This document shows, piece after piece, positions 1 to 6,100 of a stretch of DNA of 6,497 nt. Source of the DNA: Sedimentisphaerales bacterium (GTDB lineage Bacteria; Planctomycetota; Phycisphaerae; Sedimentisphaerales; SM23-30). Made by a program: the position numbers and the translations under genes. Every line of letters starts with the position of its first letter. Position 1 is the first letter of the stretch. The DNA lies in the NCBI GenBank assembly GCA_030640865.1, contig DAOWIP010000149.1, positions 1 through 6,497 of the forward strand, read 5' to 3'. Below the pieces are notes generated by a model. The model did not search any database. It was not told the DNA's origin and was given only the letters and a program-made list of their open reading frames with translations.

Positions 1-1232
1 GCTATCAGGTCGAACAGGCCGACGCCCTGGCCAATCAAATCGCCGAACTGAATCAGCAGGTTGTCGTGGCCGAGGCCGGTCGCGGCGGTTCGGCTGCCGC
101 CCTGCGCGACCAACGAGATATGCTGCTCAAACAACTCAGCGAACTAATCAGTATAACCGATCGCGAAGTCGAAGGCGGTTCCGTAAATGTTTTTATCGGC
201 AGCGAACCCCTGATACAATATTCCGACAGCCGCGGCCTGTCCTATGTGGAACGCGAAGATGCCAATGGTAACAAACTGGCCCAAATCGTCTTTAGCGATA
301 ATGAAGATACTGTGGCCCTGACCAGCGGTAAGATTTACGGACAGATTACCACCCGCGACGATCAGGTCGGAGGTGTCATCGACGATCTCGATAACTGGAC
401 CAAGGCCATGATCTTCGAAGTGAACAAACTACATAGTCTTGGCCGTGGTCTGGATGGGTTCACTTCGGTCACCTCCTCCCTGAATGTTGACGACGCGGAC
501 GCCTCTCTCGCAGTTACGGCTGACACAGGTCTGCCCTGGCAAGCGTCCAACGGCGTGTTTTTTGTTCAGGTTTACGACAGTAACGGCGACGCCATAGGCG
601 GGCCGCAAATGGTCGAAGTGAGCATCGGTATGGGTGGGACCGACACAACCCTGAATTCACTGACAGCCAGTCTGGATAATATCGATGGTATTACAGCCTC
701 GGTAGATGGCTCGAACTATTTACAAATCGACGCGACGACCTCCGGACATACATTCGCCTTTTCCGCTCCGACTAATTCCGGCGATGCTACCGACGCGCTG
801 ACAGCTCTGGGGATTAACACGTTTTTCGACGGTTATAATGCCGCCACTATTGACGTCAGGGCCGATCTTGCTGCTGACCCTCGTCAACTCGCCGCAGGGG
901 CTAACGGTCTGCCGGGCAATGGTGATGTTGCCGGCCAAATCGCCCAGTTGGCAACGAGCGGTGTTACTTCACTCAACGGACTCAGCATAAATGACAAGTT
1001 CCGCTCCATCGTAGGTGGCGTTGCCACAGACAGCAAGGCGGCCCAGGATAATTACACCGCTGCCGACGTTGTTGTCGAAACCCTCGAACTGGAACGCCAG
1101 AGTATCAGCGGCGTGTCCATCGACGAAGAAGCAATGCACATGATCGTGTTCCAACGCGCATTCCAGGGAGCCGCTCGTTACGTAAGCCTGATCGACCAAT
1201 TACTGGATGAGGTCATAGCACTTGCAGGATAA
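1..1232 (+). CDS. flgK: Flagellar hook-filament junction protein 1 (HAP1), 3' part
   Basis: The reading frame is open from the window edge (first full codon at 3, reading YQVEQADALANQ), so the true start lies upstream; the GTG at 66 is internal. 409 residues are visible. FlgK is an exported structural protein that forms, with FlgL, the junction between hook and filament. Evidence: the FlgK core IAELNQQV followed by LRDQRDMLLKQLSELI and GSVNVFIGSEPL (visible residues 13-70), a beta-rich variable insertion at about 154-286, and the C-terminal signature SGVSIDEEAMHMIVFQRAF with a closing amphipathic helix (about 369-409), which is the terminal D0 coiled-coil segment of HAP1. No cysteine is visible. 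TAA stop at 1230-1232. It is followed after 192 bases by flgL on the same strand, the usual order. Identification is firm; exact length is unknown. Confidence 0.95.
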   Translation, partial: YQVEQADALANQIAELNQQVVVAEAGRGGSAAALRDQRDMLLKQLSELISITDREVEGGSVNVFIGSEPLIQYSDSRGLSYVEREDANGNKLAQIVFSDNEDTVALTSGKIYGQITTRDDQVGGVIDDLDNWTKAMIFEVNKLHSLGRGLDGFTSVTSSLNVDDADASLAVTADTGLPWQASNGVFFVQVYDSNGDAIGGPQMVEVSIGMGGTDTTLNSLTASLDNIDGITASVDGSNYLQIDATTSGHTFAFSAPTNSGDATDALTALGINTFFDGYNAATIDVRADLAADPRQLAAGANGLPGNGDVAGQIAQLATSGVTSLNGLSINDKFRSIVGGVATDSKAAQDNYTAADVVVETLELERQSISGVSIDEEAMHMIVFQRAFQGAARYVSLIDQLLDEVIALAG

Positions 1233-1243
1233 GAAAGATAAGA

Positions 1244-1299
1244 AGAATTCAGAATTCAGAATTCAGAATTCAGAAGACAGAAGACAGAAGACAGAAGAA
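1244..1299 (+). repeat. Heptamer tandem array A (8 units of AGAANNN)
   Basis: Eight uninterrupted 7-bp units in one register: AGAATTC four times (1244-1271), AGAAGAC three times (1272-1292) and AGAAGAA once (1293-1299). All units begin AGAA and vary in the last three bases. The array starts 12 bases after the flgK stop and runs into the palindrome at 1301-1321. Units within a block are identical, which suggests recent slippage or amplification. Comparable 7-bp arrays occur, to my recollection, in intergenic regions of several deep-branching bacterial phyla; their role is not known to me. Confidence 0.93.
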
Positions 1300-1329
1300 C
1301 CCCCCGATTTTACATCGGGGGCTAATAAG
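1293..1329 (-). repeat. 37-bp palindromic repeat, copy 1 (inverted relative to copy 2)
   Basis: Read on the minus strand this segment matches 5924-5960 on the plus strand at 35 of 37 positions: CTTA, one variable base, TAG, a 21-base palindrome, one variable base, then TTCTTCT. The palindrome (1301-1321) is CCCCCGAT, loop TTTAC, ATCGGGGG: an 8-bp stem with a 5-base loop. On the plus strand it could slow or end transcription after flgK, but it is followed by CTAATAAG rather than a T run, so a Rho-independent terminator is doubtful. Its last unit of flanking sequence coincides with the final heptamer of array A. Confidence 0.88.
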
Positions 1330-1385
1330 AGGTTGTCCATAAGAGACAGTGAATGTACGAAGCCAATAACAAATAATAATTAACA

Positions 1386-1427
1386 AGAAATAAGAAATAA
1401 GAAATAAGAAACAGGAAATAAGAAATG
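1386..1427 (+). repeat. Heptamer tandem array B, containing the flgL ribosome site and start codon
   Basis: Six 7-bp units in one register: AGAAATA three times (1386-1406), AGAAACA (1407-1413), GGAAATA (1414-1420) and AGAAATG (1421-1427). The family is the same AGAANNN as array A. The A-to-G change in unit five creates the Shine-Dalgarno-like AGGA (1413-1416), and the last unit ends in the flgL ATG (1425-1427), with 8 bases between them. The array therefore doubles as the translation start region of flgL. Confidence 0.88.
1413..1416 (+). promoter_or_regulatory. flgL ribosome binding site within heptamer array
   Basis: AGGA, 8 bases before ATG 1425. It spans the junction of the fourth and fifth heptamers of array B. 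It is the only Shine-Dalgarno-like sequence suitably placed for any flgL start candidate, and so decides the start call. Confidence 0.7.
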
Positions 1428-3389
1428 CCATCTGCGGTAAGACCATCAAATGTGCCTCGTGTAACTATGCTGATGCAGACTAATCTGCTGATGAATAATA
1501 TTCGCACGAATTCAGTTGATCTGCTTAAAGTCCAAAATCAGTTGACTACCGGACTTAAGCTGGCTCGGCCCAGCGACAGCCCGGCAGATGCCTCCACTAT
1601 AATGCACCTTGACGGCGTACTGGAAAATCAGCGGCAATATCTCAATAACATCAGCTACGCGACAGACTATCTTGCCAGTACAGACACCGCCTTAGGCCAG
1701 ATTGTGGACATGGCCAACGAGGCCCACGTTCTGGCGCTGGGCAGTGTCGGTACCGCCACCGACGACGCCGGTCGCCAATCCAATGCGCTGATGATCGACC
1801 AGATTATTCAACAGTTAATCACTATCGGCAATCAAACATCACGCGGCAGTTATCTTTTTGCCGGGCAAAAGACCACCGAGGCTCCCTTCGAGTCCTACGA
1901 AGGCGGTGTGCTGTTCACCGGCGACCTTTCCGGCCTACAGACCCGTGTTGCCCAATACAATCTGATGAATTTCAACATTAACAGCAATGAAACCTTCGGT
2001 GCCCTGAGCAGTCAGGTGCAGGGTATTGTCGATCTGAACCCTGATATAACGACATCAACGTTACTGTCAGACCTCAACGGTGCTCTGAATCAGGGCGTTC
2101 GTCTCGGCAGTATCATTGTCAGCGACGGTACCAACAGCGACATCATCGACCTGAGTAACTGTGTTACCGTTAACGATGTAATTAACAAAATTAACGACGA
2201 AACCGCTGTTACCACTACCGTTGCCATTGCCGCTGACGGAACATCCATGCAAATTACCTCGACACTCGGCGGCGCCGATATTATGGTGGCCGAAGTGGGT
2301 ACGGGTTATACGGCACGCGACCTGGGAATACACGAGACAACCGGGGCAGGTGCCGCTTTAACGGGCCAGGACGTCGATGCTCGCCTTTCGCTGACCACGC
2401 CGGTAACGGCGCTGGCCGGCGGGGCGGGCATCGATACTACTAACGGTCTGAAAATCAGCAATAGTTATTTGTCCGACGTCAATCCAATTGATATTTCCAC
2501 AGCGCAAACTCTGGGTGATATTCTCAATGTCATCAATAACTCCGGTGTCGGTGTTCGAGCTGAAATCAACGCCGAGAGCGAAGGTATTAACATACTTAAC
2601 CAATTCAGCGGTTCAAGGATGTATATCGGAGAAAACGGAGGCACCACTGCCACCGATCTCGGAATTCGATCACTGACCAATACCACCAGTCTTTCCGAAC
2701 TCAACGGTGGCGAAGGCGTGGCCACGACGAACGATTCCGGTGATGGTATAATACGGATCACCGCTCGTGACGGCAGTACCTATGACATCAATGTCAGTAC
2801 CGCCGAGACCGTTCAGGATGTTCTTGATTTGATCAACGCCGGTTGTGGTGGCCATATAACCGCTGCTCTGACTGGTACAGATAACGGTATCGAACTAACC
2901 GATACAGTCAGCGGCGCCGGTGATCTTGGTGTTACCACCATCAGCGACAACGGCTATTTCATCGCCAAACAACTGGGATTTTACGAAGATGATAACGACG
3001 GCCTATCGGCGGCCTCCGATACCCTTACCGGGGCGGACGCAAATCCCATTATGCCCGATGGTCTGTTTTCACACTTGGTCGCATTACGCGATGCGATGTT
3101 GTCCAATGACGACGCGGCTATGATGGCGGCCGACGACGCCTTGGTCGGCGACCGTGAAAATATCAGTAATATGCACGGCATGGTCGGCTCAATGATGCGT
3201 ACCGTCGAAGACAGACAAATGCACATGGAGGATAATATCCTCGCCACCGAGACGTTACGCTCCGACATCCGTGACATCGATTTCACCGAAGCCATCACGA
3301 AGTATCAAAACCTTTACACTGCGCTGCAGGCTAATTTGACGAGCGGTGGTATGCTGACGAATATTTCACTACTTGATTTTCTCAGATGA
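1425..3389 (+). CDS. flgL: Flagellar hook-filament junction protein 3 (HAP3), enlarged by three IN-motif repeats
   Basis: 654 residues, about twice the length of enterobacterial FlgL (about 317). FlgL is exported and joins FlgK to the first flagellin subunits. N-terminal helical region, residues about 15-165, includes LLKVQNQLTTGLKLARPSDS and RGSYLFAGQKT, both typical of FlgL. Residues about 217-304, 318-414 and 424-518 are three units resembling the flagellin-hook IN motif; each has a V.DV(I/L) or LGDIL helix followed by a strand pair and ends in a [DQ]LG[IF] sequence. The C-terminal helix, about 575-654, ends SLLDFLR as flagellin-family C termini do. Start: ATG 1425 has AGGA at 1413-1416; the in-frame GTG 1452 and ATG 1467 lack a comparable site, although homology to the family begins only near residue 11. 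Two cysteines (C246, C474) lie in the inserted repeats. Stop TGA 3387-3389; fliW follows after 88 bases. Confidence 0.93.
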   Translation: MPSAVRPSNVPRVTMLMQTNLLMNNIRTNSVDLLKVQNQLTTGLKLARPSDSPADASTIMHLDGVLENQRQYLNNISYATDYLASTDTALGQIVDMANEAHVLALGSVGTATDDAGRQSNALMIDQIIQQLITIGNQTSRGSYLFAGQKTTEAPFESYEGGVLFTGDLSGLQTRVAQYNLMNFNINSNETFGALSSQVQGIVDLNPDITTSTLLSDLNGALNQGVRLGSIIVSDGTNSDIIDLSNCVTVNDVINKINDETAVTTTVAIAADGTSMQITSTLGGADIMVAEVGTGYTARDLGIHETTGAGAALTGQDVDARLSLTTPVTALAGGAGIDTTNGLKISNSYLSDVNPIDISTAQTLGDILNVINNSGVGVRAEINAESEGINILNQFSGSRMYIGENGGTTATDLGIRSLTNTTSLSELNGGEGVATTNDSGDGIIRITARDGSTYDINVSTAETVQDVLDLINAGCGGHITAALTGTDNGIELTDTVSGAGDLGVTTISDNGYFIAKQLGFYEDDNDGLSAASDTLTGADANPIMPDGLFSHLVALRDAMLSNDDAAMMAADDALVGDRENISNMHGMVGSMMRTVEDRQMHMEDNILATETLRSDIRDIDFTEAITKYQNLYTALQANLTSGGMLTNISLLDFLR

Positions 3390-3390
3390 T

Positions 3391-3473
3391 AGGAAATAAG
3401 AATGTTGTTAACGAAATCACGAAAGCAAGTAATCCGAACCCTTTATTGTGACATACAAGACAAGGAGGTTTAG
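3391..3473 (+). other. Possible 23-codon upstream reading frame with copied SD-start cassette
   Basis: Right after the flgL stop, AGGAAATAAGAATG (3391-3404) repeats the flgL start cassette AGGAAATAAGAAATG (1413-1427) with one base deleted. It opens an ATG frame at 3402 of 23 codons (MLLTKSRKQVIRTLY, then eight more residues) ending at TAG 3471-3473, four bases before the fliW ATG. The fliW Shine-Dalgarno lies inside its last codons, so ribosomes on it would cross the fliW start region. No homology is recognised. It may be a leader peptide or only a stray heptamer remnant. Confidence 0.3.
3462..3468 (+). promoter_or_regulatory. fliW ribosome binding site with CsrA-type motif
   Basis: AAGGAGG, 9 bases before ATG 3478. 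The context ACAAGGAGG resembles the CsrA-preferred RNA core ACARGGA, so CsrA could compete with ribosomes here. It favours ATG 3478 over the in-frame GTG at 3448, which has no ribosome site. Confidence 0.75.
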
Positions 3474-3477
3474 TGTC

Positions 3478-3930
3478 ATGAAGGTCGAAACAACCAGATT
3501 TGGCCAGATTGAAGTAGATGAGAACCGGCTGATAAAATTTCCCTCTGGGTTGCTGGGATTCCCCGACAACCATGATTTTGCGCTTGTGCAAACCAATGAC
3601 GAGGGAAGCTTTTTTTGGCTACAGTCGATTGATCGATCCGAATTGGCCTTTGTGGTCTGTGATCCGCTGCTGTTTTTGCCGGATTACCAGGTAGCGGTCA
3701 AGCCCGAAGATTTAAATAAGATCAGTCTCAGTAATATGGACGACGTCCAGGTGCTGATCATTATTAACAAAATCGATCGGACGCTGACCGGAAACCTGCA
3801 GGGACCACTGGTCATTAACGCCGTCAATCGCAATGGACGGCAATTGGTTCTCTCTGAGAAGAAGTATAGTACCAGGCATCCTCTGATGGAACTGGAACCG
3901 GCTGAGAAACAGGTTTCCAGGACGGCTTGA
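3478..3930 (+). CDS. fliW: Flagellar assembly factor FliW (CsrA antagonist)
   Basis: 150 residues from ATG 3478. Cytoplasmic protein that binds flagellin and, when flagellin is exported, binds CsrA and relieves repression of flagellin translation. Family features in order: [20 protein letters not shown] and LLGFPD near the N terminus (about 5-29), [19 protein letters not shown] (about 45-63), the FLPDYQV segment after it, and [20 protein letters not shown] (about 103-122) with RHPL near the C terminus. Length matches the usual 130-160. A longer frame from GTG 3448 exists, but its ten extra residues do not look like FliW and lack a ribosome site. Lies between flgL and csrA; pairing with csrA directly upstream of flagellin supports the partner-switch role. 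Stop TGA 3928-3930. Confidence 0.96.
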   Translation: MKVETTRFGQIEVDENRLIKFPSGLLGFPDNHDFALVQTNDEGSFFWLQSIDRSELAFVVCDPLLFLPDYQVAVKPEDLNKISLSNMDDVQVLIIINKIDRTLTGNLQGPLVINAVNRNGRQLVLSEKKYSTRHPLMELEPAEKQVSRTA

Positions 3931-4120
3931 CTGCCTCTCGGCAGCGCCGAAACTGTTTCTCGGTTCAGGTACCGTCCATCAGGGTGGCCCAGGCGGCGTA
4001 TGGACCCTCATAGAACTTGTTGAAAGTTTCCGGGCCGCAACGCCGTGGTTGATAACTTATCCGAAGGGTTCGCCGCAAGGCGGACCGCTGCATTGCCCCA
4101 AGGGGCAAAGGAGCTTGAGG
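3931..4120 (+). promoter_or_regulatory. Hairpin-rich leader of csrA
   Basis: 190 bases with no convincing gene. Hairpins visible on the plus strand: CTGCC-TCTC-GGCAG (3931-3944), starting at the base after the fliW stop; GTCCAT/ATGGAC closing 3974-4005; AACTT/AAGTT (4014-4018 with 4024-4028); an 8-bp stem with a GCAA tetraloop, GGTTCGCC/GGCGGACC with one G-U pair (4067-4086); and TTGCCC-CAAG-GGGCAA (4093-4108), whose last two bases enter the csrA Shine-Dalgarno. The spacing suggests a structured 5' leader or small RNA rather than simple spacer. A dispersed REP-like repeat is the other option. No clear promoter found. Confidence 0.55.
4107..4113 (+). promoter_or_regulatory. csrA ribosome binding site, partly inside a hairpin
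   Basis: AAAGGAG, 7 bases before ATG 4121. Its first two bases form the end of the hairpin at 4093-4108, and AAGGA (4108-4112) matches the ANGGA core bound by CsrA, so self-repression is possible. It also shows that the longer in-frame ATG at 4049 is not the start. Confidence 0.75.
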
Positions 4121-4390
4121 ATGCTGGTTCTAAGCAGACAAAAAGATCAGACGATTATGATTGGTGATAATATTGAAATCACCATCGTAGATATTCGGGG
4201 CGACAAAGTCCGAATTGGGATTGCCGCTCCGTCGAATATACCCGTGCATCGTAAGGAAGTATATGATGCGATTAAACAGGAAAATAAACAGGCTGCCAAT
4301 GTAAAACTCGAGGACATCACCACGCCTCCGAAGAAGGCCCAAACTGAAAAAAACGATGTCTCCGAAAAACCGCCTGATAATCATACATAA
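4121..4390 (+). CDS. csrA: Carbon storage/translational regulator CsrA
   Basis: 89 residues. Dimeric RNA-binding protein that binds GGA-containing hairpins in mRNA leaders, often over the Shine-Dalgarno; beside flagellar genes it represses flagellin translation. The N terminus [20 protein letters not shown] and [20 protein letters not shown] are classic CsrA. The RNA-contact positions L4, R6 and R44 are present. N55, in the region linked to FliW binding in B. subtilis CsrA, is also present. The core ends near residue 60; the remaining 29 or so residues are a charged, proline- and lysine-containing tail ([19 protein letters not shown]) that makes it longer than the usual 61-75. Start: ATG 4121 has an SD and matches the family N terminus exactly; a frame from 4049 adds non-family residues. 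Flagellin follows after 65 bases. Confidence 0.96.
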   Translation: MLVLSRQKDQTIMIGDNIEITIVDIRGDKVRIGIAAPSNIPVHRKEVYDAIKQENKQAANVKLEDITTPPKKAQTEKNDVSEKPPDNHT

Positions 4391-4420
4391 CTAATCGTGT
4401 AGAACAAAATGAGTAATAAT

Positions 4421-4448
4421 ACGGAACTAAGGATTCGAGTCAAGGAGG
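4421..4448 (+). promoter_or_regulatory. Flagellin leader: three CsrA-type GGA sites, the last on the SD
   Basis: Three ANGGA sequences lie in 26 bases: ACGGA (4421-4425), AAGGA (4429-4433) and AAGGA (4442-4446). The third is part of the Shine-Dalgarno AAGGAGG (4442-4448), 7 bases before the flagellin ATG. In B. subtilis two CsrA sites in the hag leader, one covering the SD, mediate repression; this arrangement is similar. The sites are seen in the sequence; CsrA binding is inferred. Confidence 0.65.
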
Positions 4449-4455
4449 ACTAACT

Positions 4456-5898
4456 ATGGCAAGAATCAACACAAACATAGCGGCTCTTACAGCACAGAAA
4501 CATCTGGGACGTTCGACAACCGAGATGAACACCACTCTGCAGCGGCTCAGCAGTGGTCTGCGGATTAACCGAGGTGCCGATGACCCAGCGGGGTTGATAG
4601 CCTCGGAGACACTGCGCTCGGAAATGGCCAGCATTTCCCAGGCTATCGAAAATACCCAGCGCGCCTCGAACGTCATAGCAACTGCCGAGGGATCGCTGGC
4701 CGAGGTTGCCAACCTTTTGGTCAATATTAAGGAACTCACTGTGGAGGCTGCCAACACCGGCGCCCTGAGCAGTGAAGAAATCAAGGCCAACCAATTGCAG
4801 GTGAACTCAGCTATCGACAGTATCACCCGTATTGCCAACGCGACTACATTCGCCGGCCTGCACCTGCTTAACGGCAACCTCGACTATGTTACCAGCGGTG
4901 TGGCTACTTCAGCTTTCAAGAGCCTGGATATTTACAGCTCCCAACTCGGCAGTCAGAGCTATATGTCAGTGAAAGTGTCGGGAATTCTTTCCGCGCAGCG
5001 TGGGCACCTTCAATATCAAACCAGCCAGGTGAACTCTTCCGTAACGCTGGAGGTGGCTTCCAATCGTGGCGTGGAGGTCTTTAATTTTGTTTCCGCGTTT
5101 CATGTTTCGAATATGGTCTCGGCCATCAATGCCGTTACCGATGCCGCCGGTGTTTGCGCAACCTTTATCAACGGCGCGAATCACGCATCAGGCGTTGTCT
5201 TTCGAAGTGTGGATTACGGCTCCGACGCTTTTGTCTCTGTTCGTCTGCTGCCCAGCAGCAGTGGTACCTTTACGGTCTATGATTCGGATGGTATTACCAC
5301 CAAACAGCGAGATGCCGGCCGCGATGTCCAGGTTACTGTCAATGGTGCCAACACAATCGGGACCGGCCAGGAGATTATTTTGAATTCGTCTTCTCTTAGC
5401 TTAAAGACGAAGCTTGACTCTGCCTTTGGCGCCGGTAATACTTCCACCTTCTACATAACCGGCGGTGGTGCTATGTTCCAACTCGGTCCCCATATCAATA
5501 CATCCGAACAAACCAGCCTTGGAATAAATTCGGTAATCGCGTCTCGACTTGGGTCCACGGATTTGGGTTTTCTCAATGAGGTTGCAACGGGCGGTTCATA
5601 TTCTCTCGTGGGAGGTAATGCTTCAGGTGCCGCTAAGATTATCGAGAAGGCCATCGGGCAAATTTCCAACTTGCGAGGTCGGCTCGGTTCCTTTGAGCGT
5701 AACACGCTTGATACCAATGCTAACTCCCTGCGTATCACACTGGAGAATGTTACCGCTTCCGAATCGGCTATCCGCGACGCTGACTTCGCCGTCGAAACGT
5801 CCGAACTAACCCGCAGTCAGATTCTTGTTAGTGCCGGTACTTCCGTACTGGCCCTGGCCAATCAGACTCCGCAGTCCGTATTGGCCCTGCTGCAATAA
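4456..5898 (+). CDS. Flagellin (filament subunit)
   Basis: 480 residues; the main filament protein, exported through the flagellar type III system and polymerised beyond FlgL. N-terminal D0/D1 (about 1-145): MARINTNIAALTAQ, LQRLSSGLRINRGADDPAGL, and IKELTVEAANTGALSSEEI. C-terminal D1/D0 (about 350-480): ISNLRGRLGSFERNTL, ESAIRDADFAVETSELTRSQ and ILVSAGTSVLALANQTPQSV, closing ALLQ. The middle (about 146-350) is a large surface domain with VTLEVASNRGVEVFNFVSA, DYGSDAFVSVR and TFYITGGGAMFQLGP, a layout I associate with planctomycete flagellins. Cysteine C234 in the central domain is unusual for a flagellin. Start ATG 4456 has AAGGAGG 7 bases upstream. Stop TAA 5896-5898. Orthologues are called fliC or hag; no symbol is assigned because the genome may have several. 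No clear sigma-28 promoter was found in the 65-base gap to csrA. Confidence 0.96.
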   Translation: MARINTNIAALTAQKHLGRSTTEMNTTLQRLSSGLRINRGADDPAGLIASETLRSEMASISQAIENTQRASNVIATAEGSLAEVANLLVNIKELTVEAANTGALSSEEIKANQLQVNSAIDSITRIANATTFAGLHLLNGNLDYVTSGVATSAFKSLDIYSSQLGSQSYMSVKVSGILSAQRGHLQYQTSQVNSSVTLEVASNRGVEVFNFVSAFHVSNMVSAINAVTDAAGVCATFINGANHASGVVFRSVDYGSDAFVSVRLLPSSSGTFTVYDSDGITTKQRDAGRDVQVTVNGANTIGTGQEIILNSSSLSLKTKLDSAFGAGNTSTFYITGGGAMFQLGPHINTSEQTSLGINSVIASRLGSTDLGFLNEVATGGSYSLVGGNASGAAKIIEKAIGQISNLRGRLGSFERNTLDTNANSLRITLENVTASESAIRDADFAVETSELTRSQILVSAGTSVLALANQTPQSVLALLQ

Positions 5899-5906
5899 AG
5901 AAAGTG

Positions 5907-6026
5907 GTAGCCGTTCACGGGTCCTTACTAGCCCCCGATGTAAAATCGGGGGATTCTTCTCTTTTATTGGCCCTGAAAGGGCGAAATAAAGTCCGCCACA
6001 GGCGGATACAAAATGTGAACGGTTAC
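5907..6026 (+). other. Cloverleaf-like structured block after flagellin
   Basis: GTAGCCGTTCAC (5907-5918) pairs with GTGAACGGTTAC (6015-6026) over 12 bp with one G-U pair. Between the arms lie three self-contained hairpins: CCCCCGAT/ATCGGGGG (5932-5952, 5-base loop), GCCCT-GAA-AGGGC (5970-5982) and GTCCGCC-ACA-GGCGGAT (5991-6007, end pair G-U). As RNA this would be a four-stem cloverleaf-like fold of 120 bases; as DNA it resembles a small element with 12-bp terminal inverted repeats. It begins 9 bases after the flagellin stop. Not a tRNA: no acceptor or conserved loop bases. Confidence 0.6.
5924..5960 (+). repeat. 37-bp palindromic repeat, copy 2
   Basis: Plus-strand copy of the element at 1293-1329 (35 of 37 bases identical in opposite orientation). 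Contains the 8-bp stem at 5932-5952 followed by ATTCTTCTCTTTTATT, which is T-rich but interrupted, so it may act as a weak intrinsic terminator 33 bases after the flagellin stop. Similarity to copy 1 ends at the limits given; the neighbouring hairpins are not shared. Confidence 0.85.
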
Positions 6027-6089
6027 AGAAAGTGAAAAGTGTGAAGAGTAGAGAGAAAGGCAGGAAGAAAAGAAGTGAGAAGAGATGAA
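6027..6089 (+). repeat. Purine-rich tract, possibly decayed heptamers
   Basis: 63 bases almost wholly A and G, with only a few T and one C. It can be cut into 7-bp blocks such as AGAAAGT, GAAAAGT, AGGAAGA, reminiscent of the AGAANNN arrays before flgL but much less regular. No reading frame of interest. It lies directly upstream of a TATAAT. Confidence 0.4.
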
Positions 6090-6090
6090 T

Positions 6091-6096
6091 TATAAT
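6091..6096 (+). promoter_or_regulatory. Possible -10 element for downstream small RNA
   Basis: Perfect TATAAT, about 7 bases before the first hairpin of the candidate RNA. No recognisable -35 box at 16-18 bases upstream (the sequence there is purine-rich) and no extended -10 TG, so the promoter call is tentative. Confidence 0.35.
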
Positions 6097-6100
6097 TAAC

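Noticed and set aside
66..1232. flgK starting at GTG 66
   Set aside because: The same frame is open to the window edge and the upstream 21 residues read as FlgK coiled coil, so the start lies outside.
1244..1427. CRISPR array
   Set aside because: Units are 7 bp and contiguous, with no spacers.
1322..1507. Minus-strand frame over array B, rich in YFLF repeats
   Set aside because: It is a translation of the heptamer repeat and the flgL start, not a membrane protein.
3448..3477. GTG 3448 as fliW start
   Set aside because: No ribosome site, extra residues unlike FliW, and AAGGAGG is placed for ATG 3478.
4022..4055. Sigma-28-like promoter GAAAGTTT ... GTTGATAA before csrA
   Set aside because: Both halves resemble the consensus, but the 18-base spacer is far from the usual 11 between these boxes.
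4049..4120. ATG 4049 as csrA start
   Set aside because: The added residues come from hairpin sequence; CsrA begins MLVLSR at 4121 with its own SD.
5066..5383. Alternative-frame coding region within flagellin
   Set aside because: Out-of-frame shadow of the flagellin central domain, with no family resemblance.
5907..6026. tRNA gene
   Set aside because: Four stems, but too long and lacking the conserved T-loop, D-loop and CCA-end features.
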